Below, piece by piece: positions 8,390-17,212 of a stretch of 64,000 nt of DNA. A program made the position numbers and the translations under genes. The notes beneath the pieces were generated by a model. The model saw nothing but the letters and a program-made list of their open reading frames with translations. It was not told the origin of the DNA and searched no databases. Each line of letters opens with the position of its first letter. Positions within the stretch are counted from its first letter, which is position 1. Source of the stretch: Solibacteraceae bacterium (lineage in GTDB: Bacteria > Acidobacteriota > Terriglobia > Bryobacterales > Bryobacteraceae); NCBI GenBank assembly GCA_021324015.1, contig JAJPJX010000159.1, positions 186,001-250,000 on the forward strand, given 5' to 3'.

Positions 8390-10647
8390 CAGTTGTACTG
8401 CCGCTCCACGTCCCGCACCCCGGAAATGCGCCGCATGGCCGCCACCAGCTTCTCCAGTTGTTTCTTGTCCTTCACGTCCACGGTCATTTCCACCAGCGCG
8501 CCGTCGTGATCCAGTTCCGTCTTGGCTTCCAGGCTGCGGATATTGGCGTTCTCGCCGGAGAGCACGGAGGTCAATTGCGCCAGCAGGCCCGGCCGGTCGT
8601 CGGTGTGCACCACCACCCGCACCGGAAACGCGTCTTCCGCACTCCGCGCCCACTCCCCTTCGATCTTCCGCTCCACATCGTACATCAGGCTCTGCACGTT
8701 GGGGCACATCTTGGCGTGCACCGCCACGCCCTTGCCTCGCGTCACGTAGCCGACAATCGCCTCCCCGCGAATCGGATTGCAGCACTTGGCGCGGTAGACC
8801 AGGAGATCGTCCAGCCCCTTCACCTTGATGACGTCGTCATCGCCCGCGCGTTGATGCGCCGCCGGCGCCGCCGCTACGGTGCCGCTCTCCGGCATGGCCG
8901 GGACGGTCTTGGCCGGTTCGGCAACCTCCTCCTTGAACTGACCGGGAACGACCTTCTGGAGCACCTGCCGCGCGGAATACTTCCCGTAGCCCAGGGCGGC
9001 GTAGAGGTCCTCCGCTTTGCCGTAGCCGTACTCCTGCGCCACACGCTCCAGGTCGCTTTTGCCGACCCTGTTCAGCGCCACGCCCAGCCGCCGGGCTTCC
9101 TTGTCGAAGTATTTCTCTCCGATTTCGATGGCCTTCAGCCGCTCGTTGGCGTTGATGACATGCTTGATCTTGTTGCGCGCCCGCGCGGTCTTCACCAGCG
9201 CCAGCCAGTCTTTGCTCGGCTGGTGGCCCGGCTGCCGCATGATCTCCACGCTGTCGCCGTTGCGCAGCGTGTAGCGCAGCGAAACGATCCGCCCGTTTAC
9301 CTTGGCGCCCACGCACGTGTTTCCCACATCGGAGTGAATCGCGTAGGCGAAGTCGATGGGCGAGGCGCCCCGCGGCAGCACGATCACCTTGCCCCGCGGC
9401 GTAAACGTGTACACCTCTTCGGGGTACAGGTCTACCTTCAGCGTGGACATGAATTCCCCCGGATCCTGCATGTCCCGCTGCCACTCCACCAGGTGCCGCA
9501 GCCACGCGATGCGCTGGTCGTCCGGCTCGGCGCCCTTCTTCCCCTCTTTGTATTTCCAGTGCGCTGCAATGCCTTCCTCGGCGATCCGGTGCATCTCTTC
9601 GGTGCAGATCTGCACCTCGAAGTGCTGTCCGTGCGGTCCTACCACGGAGGTGTGCAGCGACTGGTACAGGTTGGGGCGGGGAATGGCGATGAAATCCTTG
9701 ATGCGTCCCGGGATCGGCCGCCATTCGTTGTGAATCACCCCCAGCGCGGCGTAGCAGTTCTTCACCGAATCCGTGATGATGCGCAGGGCCATCAGGTCGT
9801 ACACCTGCTCGATGCCGATCTTTTGCCGCTTCATCTTCTGGTAGACCGAGTAGGGACGCTTGATCCGCCCTTCCACCCGCGCCGGAATGCTCTCCTTGCG
9901 CAGTTCCTCCTCCACTACCTGCCGGATCTCGGCCAGATACTCCTCGGTGGAGTGCCGCTTGCTCTCGATCGCCGCCGAGATTTCTTCGTGCGCCTGCGGG
10001 TCCAGATAGCGGAACGCCAGGTCTTCCAGTTCGCCGCGCACTTTCCCCATTCCCAGCCGGTGCGCGATGGCCGCATAGATCTCGATGGTCTCCCGCGCGA
10101 TGCGCTCCCGGCGCTCCTGGTTCAGGTATACCAGGGTCCGCATGTTGTGCAGCCGGTCCGCCAGCTTGACGATGATCACGCGGATGTCTTCCACCATGGC
10201 CAGCAGCATTTTGCGGAAGCTTTCGGCCTGGCGTTCCTCCGCCGAGAAAAAGTCCAGCTTGGTCAGCTTGGTGACCCCGTCCACGCAGCGTGCCACTTCC
10301 TCGCCGAAGTCCCTTTTCAGATCCTCCGGCTTAACGCCCCCGTCCTCTACAACGTCGTGCAGCAGACCCGTGGTGATGGTCACCTGGTCCATCCGCATGT
10401 CCGCCAGGATGTGCGACACCATCAGGGGATGCACCAGGTAAGGTTCGCCGGAATCGCGGACCTGGCTGTGGTGCACGCTGGCGGCCAACTGGTAGGCCTT
10501 CTCCACCGGCGTCAGATCTTCGCGGGGACGGTACTCCCGGATCTTGGCTTCCAGGTCCTGAAAAAGCTGCTCCGTGGGATCTAGGTCTGGGGCAGGGGTC
10601 GGGGGAAGGGAAGAGACAGGCTCGACTTTCGTCGTGTCGGGGAGCAC
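8389..10647 (-). CDS. rel: Bifunctional (p)ppGpp synthetase/hydrolase Rel
   Basis: The stringent-response alarmone enzyme, 752 residues. In order: HD hydrolase domain (about 50-200, with His73 and the pair His97-Asp98 in LLHDVVED, so hydrolysis is likely intact), RelA/SpoT synthetase domain (about 250-365, with RIKRPYSVYQKM and PNLYQSLHTS), TGS domain (about 405-470, VYTFTPRGKVIVLP), a zinc-finger-like region (AKCCNPIRG... MCPNV) and a C-terminal ACT domain (from about 675). The domain order is that of long Rel/SpoT proteins. It begins 73 bases downstream of the TPR gene with a hairpin in between, and its 3' end is coupled to the DUF971 gene. Confidence 0.97.
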   Translation of the reverse strand: MLPDTTKVEPVSSLPPTPAPDLDPTEQLFQDLEAKIREYRPREDLTPVEKAYQLAASVHHSQVRDSGEPYLVHPLMVSHILADMRMDQVTITTGLLHDVVEDGGVKPEDLKRDFGEEVARCVDGVTKLTKLDFFSAEERQAESFRKMLLAMVEDIRVIIVKLADRLHNMRTLVYLNQERRERIARETIEIYAAIAHRLGMGKVRGELEDLAFRYLDPQAHEEISAAIESKRHSTEEYLAEIRQVVEEELRKESIPARVEGRIKRPYSVYQKMKRQKIGIEQVYDLMALRIITDSVKNCYAALGVIHNEWRPIPGRIKDFIAIPRPNLYQSLHTSVVGPHGQHFEVQICTEEMHRIAEEGIAAHWKYKEGKKGAEPDDQRIAWLRHLVEWQRDMQDPGEFMSTLKVDLYPEEVYTFTPRGKVIVLPRGASPIDFAYAIHSDVGNTCVGAKVNGRIVSLRYTLRNGDSVEIMRQPGHQPSKDWLALVKTARARNKIKHVINANERLKAIEIGEKYFDKEARRLGVALNRVGKSDLERVAQEYGYGKAEDLYAALGYGKYSARQVLQKVVPGQFKEEVAEPAKTVPAMPESGTVAAAPAAHQRAGDDDVIKVKGLDDLLVYRAKCCNPIRGEAIVGYVTRGKGVAVHAKMCPNVQSLMYDVERKIEGEWARSAEDAFPVRVVVHTDDRPGLLAQLTSVLSGENANIRSLEAKTELDHDGALVEMTVDVKDKKQLEKLVAAMRRISGVRDVERQYN

Positions 10648-10673
10648 TACCTAAATTGTACCTGATGGATACA

Positions 10674-10704
10674 AGAGGCCGGCCTGAACTGGCAGCCGGC
10701 CTCT
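10674..10704 (-). terminator. Strong GC hairpin between the TPR gene and rel
   Basis: A perfect 10-bp stem, AGAGGCCGGC (10674-10683) with GCCGGCCTCT (10695-10704), sits 16 bases beyond the stop of the TPR gene on the minus strand. The bases after it (TGTATCC on the minus strand) are not a T run, so termination may be partial, letting rel be read through or started from a promoter inside the gap. Confidence 0.45.
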
Positions 10705-10719
10705 CGCGGAACTTGCGGA

Positions 10720-11526
10720 CTACTTTTCGCCTTCGGTGGTGATGCCGCCGCCAGCGGGCTTGCGCTCCGCCTTGATCTTCTTGGTTTGCAGAGCCTTCTG
10801 TACAAAGCTATCCGCCATGTCGGTGTCTTTCTTGTAGTCTTCGGCGTTCTCCTCCAGGTCCGCCTTCTCGCGGTAGAGGAGGTTGACATAGGCCATGGCG
10901 TCGTCGTACTCCGGATCGATCTGGAGCGCCTTCTCCAGGTCTTTGATCCCGTCCTCCACGATCGGCAGGTTCTTGGCGCGGAGCTCATCCCGGACCTTCT
11001 TGTCCTTCAGCGGTCCCGGATCTTCCGGTTTCATGCCCATCTTGGCGCGGGCTTCCATGCGCGGCTGGAACGTCTTGGTCCACGCAATCACACCCAGGGT
11101 GTAATACGCCTCCTTGTTCTGCGGATTCACGGAGATCAGCCGTTCGTACCACTGCTTGGCCTCATCCAGCTTCTTCTGGTTGAAGAACAGCGACGCGATC
11201 GAAGCGATGGCCACCTCGTTCTTCGGATCCTGATCCAAAACTTTCTGGAACTGGTCGTGCGCCGCCTGCGCCATTTGCAGGTTCTCCGGCGAATCCGCAC
11301 CAGGGATGTACTGGCTCATGTAAGCGGTGGCTAGATACAGGCGCGCTGTGGGGAAGTTCGGATCCAGTTCCACGGCGGTCTTGAAGTGCTCCACCGCTTC
11401 TGGATACTGCGCGTTCTTGTAAGACTGAACGCCTTTGTTGAGCTGGTCGCGCGCCTTGAGCTGGCGGCAGCTTGTGGCCGTGAGGGCCGCTCCAGCCACG
11501 GCCAGCACCACAATCAGCTTCTTCAT
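10720..11526 (-). CDS. Tetratricopeptide-repeat lipoprotein
   Basis: A 268-residue protein with a short hydrophobic leader ending in Thr-Ser-Cys near residue 20, so it is probably a lipoprotein, though the lipobox is not a perfect match. The rest is TPR repeats: YKNAQYPEAVEHFKTAVELDPNFPTARLYLA, the segment around 85-120, QKKLDEAKQWYERLISVNPQNKEAYYTLG and a later repeat near 200. The C-terminus is Lys/Gly-rich. TPR lipoproteins act as assembly or scaffold proteins. Its start overlaps the ExbD stop by one base (TAATG), so it is made together with the TonB/Exb complex and may be a periplasmic partner of it. Confidence 0.85.
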   Translation of the reverse strand: MKKLIVVLAVAGAALTATSCRQLKARDQLNKGVQSYKNAQYPEAVEHFKTAVELDPNFPTARLYLATAYMSQYIPGADSPENLQMAQAAHDQFQKVLDQDPKNEVAIASIASLFFNQKKLDEAKQWYERLISVNPQNKEAYYTLGVIAWTKTFQPRMEARAKMGMKPEDPGPLKDKKVRDELRAKNLPIVEDGIKDLEKALQIDPEYDDAMAYVNLLYREKADLEENAEDYKKDTDMADSFVQKALQTKKIKAERKPAGGGITTEGEK

Positions 11527-11954
11527 TACTGTCCGGCCTCCACTTTGGCGGTCATCAGTCCTACTTTGTCGATCCCTGCGCCGTGTGCGATGTCAATGGC
11601 CCGCGCCACGCTCTGGAACTCCAGGTCCGGATCGCCCTTCACGAACACCACTCGCTCGGCGCGCGTCTTGAAGATTTCTTCCAGGCGCGATCCCAGCTTC
11701 GCCTCGTCGGTCGGCTCCTGGTTGATCATCAGCGACTTGTCCTTGTTGATGACAATCACCACGGTGCGCTGGTCCGACTGCTGCGGCTGTTGATTGGGCG
11801 GCGGTGGCTGCGGGACCAATGCCTCCAGCCCCTTGGGCGTGAGCGGGGTAATCACCATGAAGATGATGATCAGCACCAGCAGCACGTCGATCATCGGCGT
11901 CATATTGATGTCAGCTTTCGGACCACCGGCGGGTCCGCCGACTGCCATTCCCAT
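11526..11954 (-). CDS. ExbD/TolR-family biopolymer transport protein (second copy)
   Basis: A 142-residue ExbD-type protein: one N-terminal membrane helix preceded by DINMTPMIDVLLVLIIIFMVITP, with the conserved Asp (in MIDVLL) that carries protons with ExbB, then a periplasmic domain. It is the second of two adjacent exbD-like genes (the other is at 11998-12465). The two differ clearly in the periplasmic half (PQPPPPNQQPQQSDQRT here), so this is an old duplication or two dedicated subunits. It is coupled to the downstream TPR gene. Confidence 0.92.
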   Translation of the reverse strand: MGMAVGGPAGGPKADINMTPMIDVLLVLIIIFMVITPLTPKGLEALVPQPPPPNQQPQQSDQRTVVIVINKDKSLMINQEPTDEAKLGSRLEEIFKTRAERVVFVKGDPDLEFQSVARAIDIAHGAGIDKVGLMTAKVEAGQ

Positions 11955-11997
11955 AAAATTGCTCCTTTAACGCTGCCTCGCTTGAAATTCCAACTAC

Positions 11998-12465
11998 TTA
12001 CTGGCCCGAAGGAGCTGCCGCCGTCGTGCCCGTGCTTCCGGCGCCGCCCTTCTTCTCCTGGACCTGCTCGGTCAACAGACCCAACTGGTCCACTCCCGCG
12101 GCCCGCAGGTTGTCCACCACGTCCACCACCCGCTCGTACCGCGCGCGCGAATCCGCCTTCACAAACACCGTCTTGTCCAGCTTGTTTGTCAGCAGATCCT
12201 TCACTTTGGGCGGCAACTGATCCGGGGGCAGTTGGGTGGTGTTCAAATATGTCTTTCCATCCCGCGTCACGGCTACGACGATCGCGTCGCTTTTATCGGC
12301 CGCTTGCATGGGGATCGGATTCTTGGTCTTTACCAGGTCCACGCTGACACCCTTCGACAACATCGGCGTGATGACCATGAAAATGATGAGCAACACCAGC
12401 ATCACGTCCACCATGGGAGTGACGTTGATGTCGGCGACCGGCGGCGGAGCTTTGGCTAGTTTCAT
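11998..12465 (-). CDS. ExbD/TolR-family biopolymer transport protein (first copy)
   Basis: A 155-residue ExbD-type protein with the signature DINVTPMVDVMLVLLIIFMVITP, where the Asp in MVDVML is the proton-carrying residue. The C-terminus is Gly/Ala/Thr-rich (GGAGSTGTTAAAPSGQ). GGGAG lies 9 bases upstream of the ATG on the minus strand. It follows the ExbB gene after 93 bases that hold a GC-rich hairpin, and precedes the second ExbD by 43 bases. Confidence 0.93.
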   Translation of the reverse strand: MKLAKAPPPVADINVTPMVDVMLVLLIIFMVITPMLSKGVSVDLVKTKNPIPMQAADKSDAIVVAVTRDGKTYLNTTQLPPDQLPPKVKDLLTNKLDKTVFVKADSRARYERVVDVVDNLRAAGVDQLGLLTEQVQEKKGGAGSTGTTAAAPSGQ

Positions 12466-12492
12466 GTGTCAGTCTCCCTTTCGAACTCCTCC

Positions 12493-12522
12493 GGGGAGGG
12501 AGCCCCTACCGGGGCCCCCCTT
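12493..12522 (-). other. GC-rich stem in the exbB-exbD gap
   Basis: GCCCC (12502-12506) and GGGGC (12511-12515) pair around a TACC loop, and flanking GGGGAGGG and CCCCCTTC extend the stem imperfectly. It lies inside the operon, just upstream of the first ExbD ribosome-binding region, and could set the ratio of ExbB to ExbD by altering mRNA stability or partial termination. There is no T run. Confidence 0.3.
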
Positions 12523-12558
12523 CAACTCGCCGGATTCGTTACGTTGGTCCTCTCCGGC

Positions 12559-13299
12559 CTACTTGCGCGCGCCCGCGCCCTTCTGCGACCGCTTCAGGAA
12601 GTAGTCGATCAACTCGGAGCTGGAGTTGCCCATCTCCACGTCGAAGGCCTCGATCTTCCCGGTGAAGTAGTTGAACATCCAGACCGCCGGGATGGCCACG
12701 AACAAGCCGATAGCCGTGGTCACCAGGGCTTCGGAAATACCGCCCGCCACAGCGCCCAGACCGGTGGACTTCTCGGTCGAAATGCCCTTGAACGCGTTGA
12801 TGATGCCCACAACCGTGCCGAACAGACCCACGAAGGGGGCCGTCGAACCGATGGTCGCCAGGCCTGAAGTGCCGCGCTTCAGCTCGGCGTGCACGATGGC
12901 CTCGGCGCGCTCCAGGGCCCGCCGCGACGCTTCGATCTCTTCGCCCGGAATGTCGGAGCTCATCTGGTGCGCCTGAAACTCTTGCAGGCCCGCCACCACC
13001 ACCTTTGCCAGGTGGCTCTTCTTGTACCGGTCCGCAATCTTCACGGCCTCGTCCAGCTTGCCCTCCCGCAGCGCGCCCGCCACCGCCGGGGCAAACGCCC
13101 GGGATTGCTTCCGCGCCGCGCTATAGGCCAGCAGCCGGTCGATCATGACGCCGATCGAATACGCCGACATCAGGAACAGGCCGATCACGACCAGTTTGGC
13201 CGGTACGCCCATCTGTAGCCACAGGGAGCGGGGATCCCAACCGATGGCCCCGCCTTCCTGTAGCAATAAGAACGCCCATACTTGCAATTGCAAAAACAT
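12559..13299 (-). CDS. MotA/TolQ/ExbB proton channel protein
   Basis: The 246-residue multi-pass inner-membrane subunit that with ExbD uses the proton gradient to drive TonB. Membrane segments lie near 35-55 (VVIGLFLMSAYSIGVMI), 150-170 (STAPFVGLFGTVVGIINAF) and 190-215 (VTTAIGLFVAIPAVWMFNYF). The ExbB signature GLFGTVVGIINAF with the following Gly-rich ISEALVTTAIG is intact. It lies 67 bases after the TonB gene and leads the exbB-exbD-exbD-TPR series. Confidence 0.94.
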   Translation of the reverse strand: MFLQLQVWAFLLLQEGGAIGWDPRSLWLQMGVPAKLVVIGLFLMSAYSIGVMIDRLLAYSAARKQSRAFAPAVAGALREGKLDEAVKIADRYKKSHLAKVVVAGLQEFQAHQMSSDIPGEEIEASRRALERAEAIVHAELKRGTSGLATIGSTAPFVGLFGTVVGIINAFKGISTEKSTGLGAVAGGISEALVTTAIGLFVAIPAVWMFNYFTGKIEAFDVEMGNSSSELIDYFLKRSQKGAGARK

Positions 13300-13366
13300 T
13301 GTCTTTTTTCTCCTGCGAGTTGAATTTATACCCGGTAGGAACGGCGGTTCCGCCCCTCCCGCGATC

Positions 13367-14134
13367 TTACTGGCTCAACGTGAAGTTCACGTCGATCTGA
13401 GTCACCACCTCCACCGGCTCTCCGTTCAGGAGCGTCGGCGCGTACACCCACTGTTTCACCGCCTCCAGGGCGGACGGCACCAGCAGGGGATGCCCGCTGA
13501 CCACCGTCAGATTCTGGATCGTGCCGTCCCGGCCGATAATCGCATTCAGCTTGACCACGCCCTGAATGCGGGCCTGCTTGGCCAGCGGCGGATAGATCGG
13601 CTTGGGCTGCCGGATCAGCTTGGCCTGCTGCACGTTGCCGCCAACGCGGATGCGCTGCGGAGTGGCCGGCTTGACTTCCTGCTTCACCGGGGGCGGCGGC
13701 GGGGGAGGCGCCGCGGTGGGAATCGAACCGATGATGCCGCCGATCACCCCGCCTGCCGTTCCGCCTGCTACACCGCCGGGCACGCCGCCTACTACGCCCG
13801 CTACGCCGGCGCTCGGAGGCGGCAGCTCCTCTTCCTTAATCATGGCCACTTCCTTGGGCACCACCTTGGGGGCCATCAGGCGCCCGGCGTCGAACTGCCG
13901 CGGAATCACCTTGACCACCTTGACCGGCTGCGCGGCCGGCGGGGGAGGCGGCGGAGGCGGCGGAGGCGGCGCCACCAGGAAGCTGGTTAACTGGCTTTTG
14001 GGCAAGGCGTCGAAGTAGATCATCGGGATGATCACCGCAATGATGATCAAGATGATCTGCCCGACGAACGATACCATCACCGTCCAGGTCTTGTTCGTCT
14101 TGCCCACACCCTCAACGAATGTCTGCTCAAACAT
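13367..14134 (-). CDS. TonB-family energy transducer
   Basis: A 255-residue TonB: membrane anchor at about 20-42 (VMVSFVGQIILIIIAVIIPMI), an 11-residue proline run near 56-66, a Gly/Val-rich spacer near 110-140, a second proline run, and a C-terminal TonB domain (KPIYPPLAKQARIQGVVKLNAIIG and KQWVYAPTLLNGEPV). It heads the operon with ExbB, two ExbDs and a TPR lipoprotein, and lies 62 bases after secF on the same strand. The likely client in this window is the large receptor at 23.7-27.1 kb, though many receptors will exist elsewhere. Confidence 0.93.
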   Translation of the reverse strand: MFEQTFVEGVGKTNKTWTVMVSFVGQIILIIIAVIIPMIYFDALPKSQLTSFLVAPPPPPPPPPPPAAQPVKVVKVIPRQFDAGRLMAPKVVPKEVAMIKEEELPPPSAGVAGVVGGVPGGVAGGTAGGVIGGIIGSIPTAAPPPPPPPVKQEVKPATPQRIRVGGNVQQAKLIRQPKPIYPPLAKQARIQGVVKLNAIIGRDGTIQNLTVVSGHPLLVPSALEAVKQWVYAPTLLNGEPVEVVTQIDVNFTLSQ

Positions 14135-14196
14135 AATCTGTCCCCTTCACTCCTTGCGGATGCGCGTCCCGGTGCCCCGGGGCCGCCCGCCGCGTC

Positions 14197-15426
14197 TTAC
14201 TTGGCTGCCCTCGTCGGGCTCTTCCGCGCCGGCTGCGGCTTGGCCGCCGGAACCGGCGCCGGCGCCGTCTTCCTCCGGCTGTCTACGTAGTTCTGCCAGA
14301 ACAGAACGATCGGACTGGCCACGAACACCGACGAATACGTGCCGATGATAATCCCTACCACGAGCGCGAACGAAAAACCGTGCAGCACCGGACCGCCGAA
14401 CAGGAACAGCGCGATCACCGTCAGAAACGTCAGCCCCGAGGTCATGACCGTCCGGCTCAACGTCTGGTTCACGCTCTTGTTAATCAGCGACTCCAGTGGC
14501 TCCCTCCGCAGGATCTTCAGGTTCTCCCGGATCCGGTCGAAGATCACAATCGTATCATTCATCGAGTAGCCTACCAGGGTCAGCAGCGCCGCAATCACCG
14601 TCAGCGAGATCTCCTTGTTGAACAGGGAGAACAAACCGATCGTGATGATCGTATCGTGGAAGACTGCGATCACCGCCGCCACGCCATAGATCCACTCGAA
14701 GCGAAAGGCTATATATACCAGCATTCCCCCCAGCGCGTAAAGGGTCGCGAGCACTGCTTTCTTCCGCAACTCCGCCCCCACCTTCGGCCCAACCATTTCC
14801 ACCTGCCGGATGGCGAACGGCGAGAGATAGCACTGCTGCTTGAGAGTGTTGATAATAACAGAATTCACACCCGGAACGCCGGAGAGCTGGTCGAAGCTGG
14901 TGAGCAGCCCCGAACGCGGCGGTGTGTCGCGGAATTCCAGCATATCCGCCGCCAGCTTGCGGAGTTGCTGGTCGGAAAGCTGCGCCCCCGCCTGCTGCAG
15001 CGGATCGCGCAGCCGGCTCACCAGTTCCTCGGTGCCCGCGTTGTTAAAGTCCAGCTTGCTGCTCTGCGGCTGCCCGAAGGTCTGCTCCAGCACTTCCTGC
15101 ATGGCCCGCCGGTTGGCGTTCAGCTCCCGCTCCTCTTTGAGCTCCGTGCCGATGACCACCTCGTTCTTCTCGGAAATGTCCGTGAAGGGCTGCACCGACA
15201 CCTCGCCGCTGATCTTGCGCGAAAGCGCTGTCCGGATCTTGTCCTCTGGAGGATTGGTGGCCCATTTGACGGTCATCAGGGCCCCCCCTTTGAAGTCGAT
15301 GCCGTACCGCAGACCGCCCTTGACCGCGATGCTTCCCAAACCGGCTACCGTCAGCACCAGCGAGGCAATGATGAAGGGCCATTTCTTGCCCAGGAAATCG
15401 TAGTTCGTGTTTCTGAATATTTCCAT
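14197..15426 (-). CDS. secF: Protein translocase subunit SecF
   Basis: An RND-type inner-membrane subunit that with SecD uses the proton gradient to help late steps of Sec export. The chosen start (ATG 15426, MEIFRNTNYDFLGKKW) gives about 409 residues, which is long for SecF (about 300) because of an extended periplasmic region. Visible signatures are RYGIDFKGGALM and the membrane core GYSMNDTIVIFDRIREN. The upstream extension to 15501 lacks SecF-like sequence. It follows secD after 145 bases. That gap holds a strong GC stem and a TACAAT on the minus strand (15487-15492) that may be a local promoter. Confidence 0.95.
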   Translation of the reverse strand: MEIFRNTNYDFLGKKWPFIIASLVLTVAGLGSIAVKGGLRYGIDFKGGALMTVKWATNPPEDKIRTALSRKISGEVSVQPFTDISEKNEVVIGTELKEERELNANRRAMQEVLEQTFGQPQSSKLDFNNAGTEELVSRLRDPLQQAGAQLSDQQLRKLAADMLEFRDTPPRSGLLTSFDQLSGVPGVNSVIINTLKQQCYLSPFAIRQVEMVGPKVGAELRKKAVLATLYALGGMLVYIAFRFEWIYGVAAVIAVFHDTIITIGLFSLFNKEISLTVIAALLTLVGYSMNDTIVIFDRIRENLKILRREPLESLINKSVNQTLSRTVMTSGLTFLTVIALFLFGGPVLHGFSFALVVGIIIGTYSSVFVASPIVLFWQNYVDSRRKTAPAPVPAAKPQPARKSPTRAAK

Positions 15427-15571
15427 CGAAGCATGCCTGCCGGTGCTACTTTTTTTTGGACACCGGCTCCGTTCCAATTGTTCCCGATTGTATCCAACCA
15501 AACGGTTTCCGCGCCGCCGCCACTCCCGGCCGGCGATCCGGCCGCTCCGGGACGGTCGCGGCTCGGGTCCG

Positions 15572-17188
15572 TTAAATACTCAGCTCCGCCACCTGCCGCC
15601 GCCCCGAGAGCTCATAATCGAAAATCACCTTCGACACGAACACCGCGGTAAACAGGTTGGCCATCAGGCCGATCACCAGCGTCACGGCAAACCCGCGCAC
15701 CGGACCCTCGCCGAAGATGAACAAAAACGCGCAGGAGACGATGGTGGTCACATGGGTGTCGAAAATCGTCCACCAGGCTTTCGAGAATCCCGCGTCCACC
15801 GCCGAAATGATTGCCTTGCCGGCCCGGAGTTCCTCCCGGATGCGCTCGAAGATCAGGACGTTGCTGTCCACCGCCATGCCGATCGTCAGGATGATGCCGG
15901 CGATGCCGGGCAGGGTCAGCACGGCATGGAAGTAGGCCAGCGCGGCCATCAGGATGATTGTGTTCAGCACCAGCGCCAGCACCGCGTTCACCCCGGAACG
16001 CTTGTAGTAAATCAGCATGGCCACGATCACCGCCGCCAGGCCCGCCAATCCCGCCACGATCCCTTCGTGAATCGAGTCCGCGCCCAGCGATGGGCCGATG
16101 GAGCGCTCTTCCAGGAACTGAATGCCCGCCGGCAGAGCGCCCGCCCGCAGCACCAGGGCCAGGTCCGACGCTTCCTGCTCGCCGCCCAGCCCGGTAATCC
16201 GCCCGCTGTCTTCGATCCGGCTCTGGATGGTCGCCACGCTGCGGATCTGGTTGTCCAGCACCACCGCCAGCCGGTTGCCGATATTTGCCTCAGTGTACCG
16301 CCCGAACCGCTTGCCCGCGTCCTGCGTCAGCGTGAAATTCGCTTCCCACTTGCGGTATTCGTCCTGCCCCGGCCGCGCGTTGCGCAGGTCCGTGCCCCGT
16401 ACCACGGGGATGCGGCTTACCAGGTACCAGCTATCGCTGTTCTCCCCCCGCGGCGCCATCTTCACCAGCTTGGTGTTCAGCGGCAGCACCCCGCCGTGCT
16501 GCGCCAGCGCGGCCTCCCGGCTGGGGAAGGGGCCGTCCTTGACGTCGTCGATCTCCAGTTGCGCGGTGGTCTGCATGATCTCCTTCACGCGCGCCGGATC
16601 GTCCACCCCCGGAAGCTGCACCAGGATCTGGTATTGATCCCCCGAACTCCCGTATTGCTGCACCACCGGCTCGGTCAGCCCCAGTTCGTTGATGCGGTTG
16701 CCGATGGTTTGAATGGAACGCTCCACCGTGTCCCGCTTGATGGCCATCAGCTCCGACGGCCGCATGTTCAGCCGGTAATCCGTGGAGTTCACCGGCGTCA
16801 GCACCCACTGTCCGAACTGGTCCGAAATCAGGCCGCGCAACGCGCCGGTTTTCTGCGCCGGCACTCCTTTGATGTCAATCTCGATCTTGTCCGCGTCTTC
16901 CACCCGGCTGGGATCGTTGCGGTCGATGGCCGCGTAGTCGATGTTCTGCTTGCGCAGGTCTTCTTTCATCCGCTCGATGGCCTGGTCCGCTTCCGCCTTC
17001 AGCGCGTCCTGCACCTGCACCTGCAGCACCAGGTGGCTGCCGCCCTTCAGGTCCAGGCCCAGCCGGATGTTCCGCCGCACGTTGTCCAGCAGTTCCTGCT
17101 TGGACTTGGGAAAGCCGATCACGCCGAAAATGCACAACAGAATCGTGGCGACGATCACCACCGTCTTGGTCGTCAGATTTTTCTGCAT
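15572..17188 (-). CDS. secD: Protein translocase subunit SecD
   Basis: The 538-residue partner of SecF in Sec-dependent export. It has an N-terminal membrane helix (about 8-26), the signature RLGLDLKGGSHLVLQVQV near 43-60, a large periplasmic region and five C-terminal membrane helices. The conserved GIAGIILTIGMAVDSNVLIFERIREE is intact. It lies between yajC and secF in the common yajC-secD-secF order, with only 24 bases to yajC. Confidence 0.97.
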   Translation of the reverse strand: MQKNLTTKTVVIVATILLCIFGVIGFPKSKQELLDNVRRNIRLGLDLKGGSHLVLQVQVQDALKAEADQAIERMKEDLRKQNIDYAAIDRNDPSRVEDADKIEIDIKGVPAQKTGALRGLISDQFGQWVLTPVNSTDYRLNMRPSELMAIKRDTVERSIQTIGNRINELGLTEPVVQQYGSSGDQYQILVQLPGVDDPARVKEIMQTTAQLEIDDVKDGPFPSREAALAQHGGVLPLNTKLVKMAPRGENSDSWYLVSRIPVVRGTDLRNARPGQDEYRKWEANFTLTQDAGKRFGRYTEANIGNRLAVVLDNQIRSVATIQSRIEDSGRITGLGGEQEASDLALVLRAGALPAGIQFLEERSIGPSLGADSIHEGIVAGLAGLAAVIVAMLIYYKRSGVNAVLALVLNTIILMAALAYFHAVLTLPGIAGIILTIGMAVDSNVLIFERIREELRAGKAIISAVDAGFSKAWWTIFDTHVTTIVSCAFLFIFGEGPVRGFAVTLVIGLMANLFTAVFVSKVIFDYELSGRRQVAELSI

Positions 17189-17212
17189 GGATGCGTAAAC
17201 TCGTCTACAAAC

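Noticed and set aside
8458-10584. A 708-residue plus-strand frame opposite rel
   Set aside because: It is the complement of the Rel gene, His/Arg/Gln-rich with no motifs.
12493-12522. A full terminator between exbB and the first exbD
   Set aside because: No T run follows and the downstream genes belong to the same complex; treated as a possible attenuating stem only.
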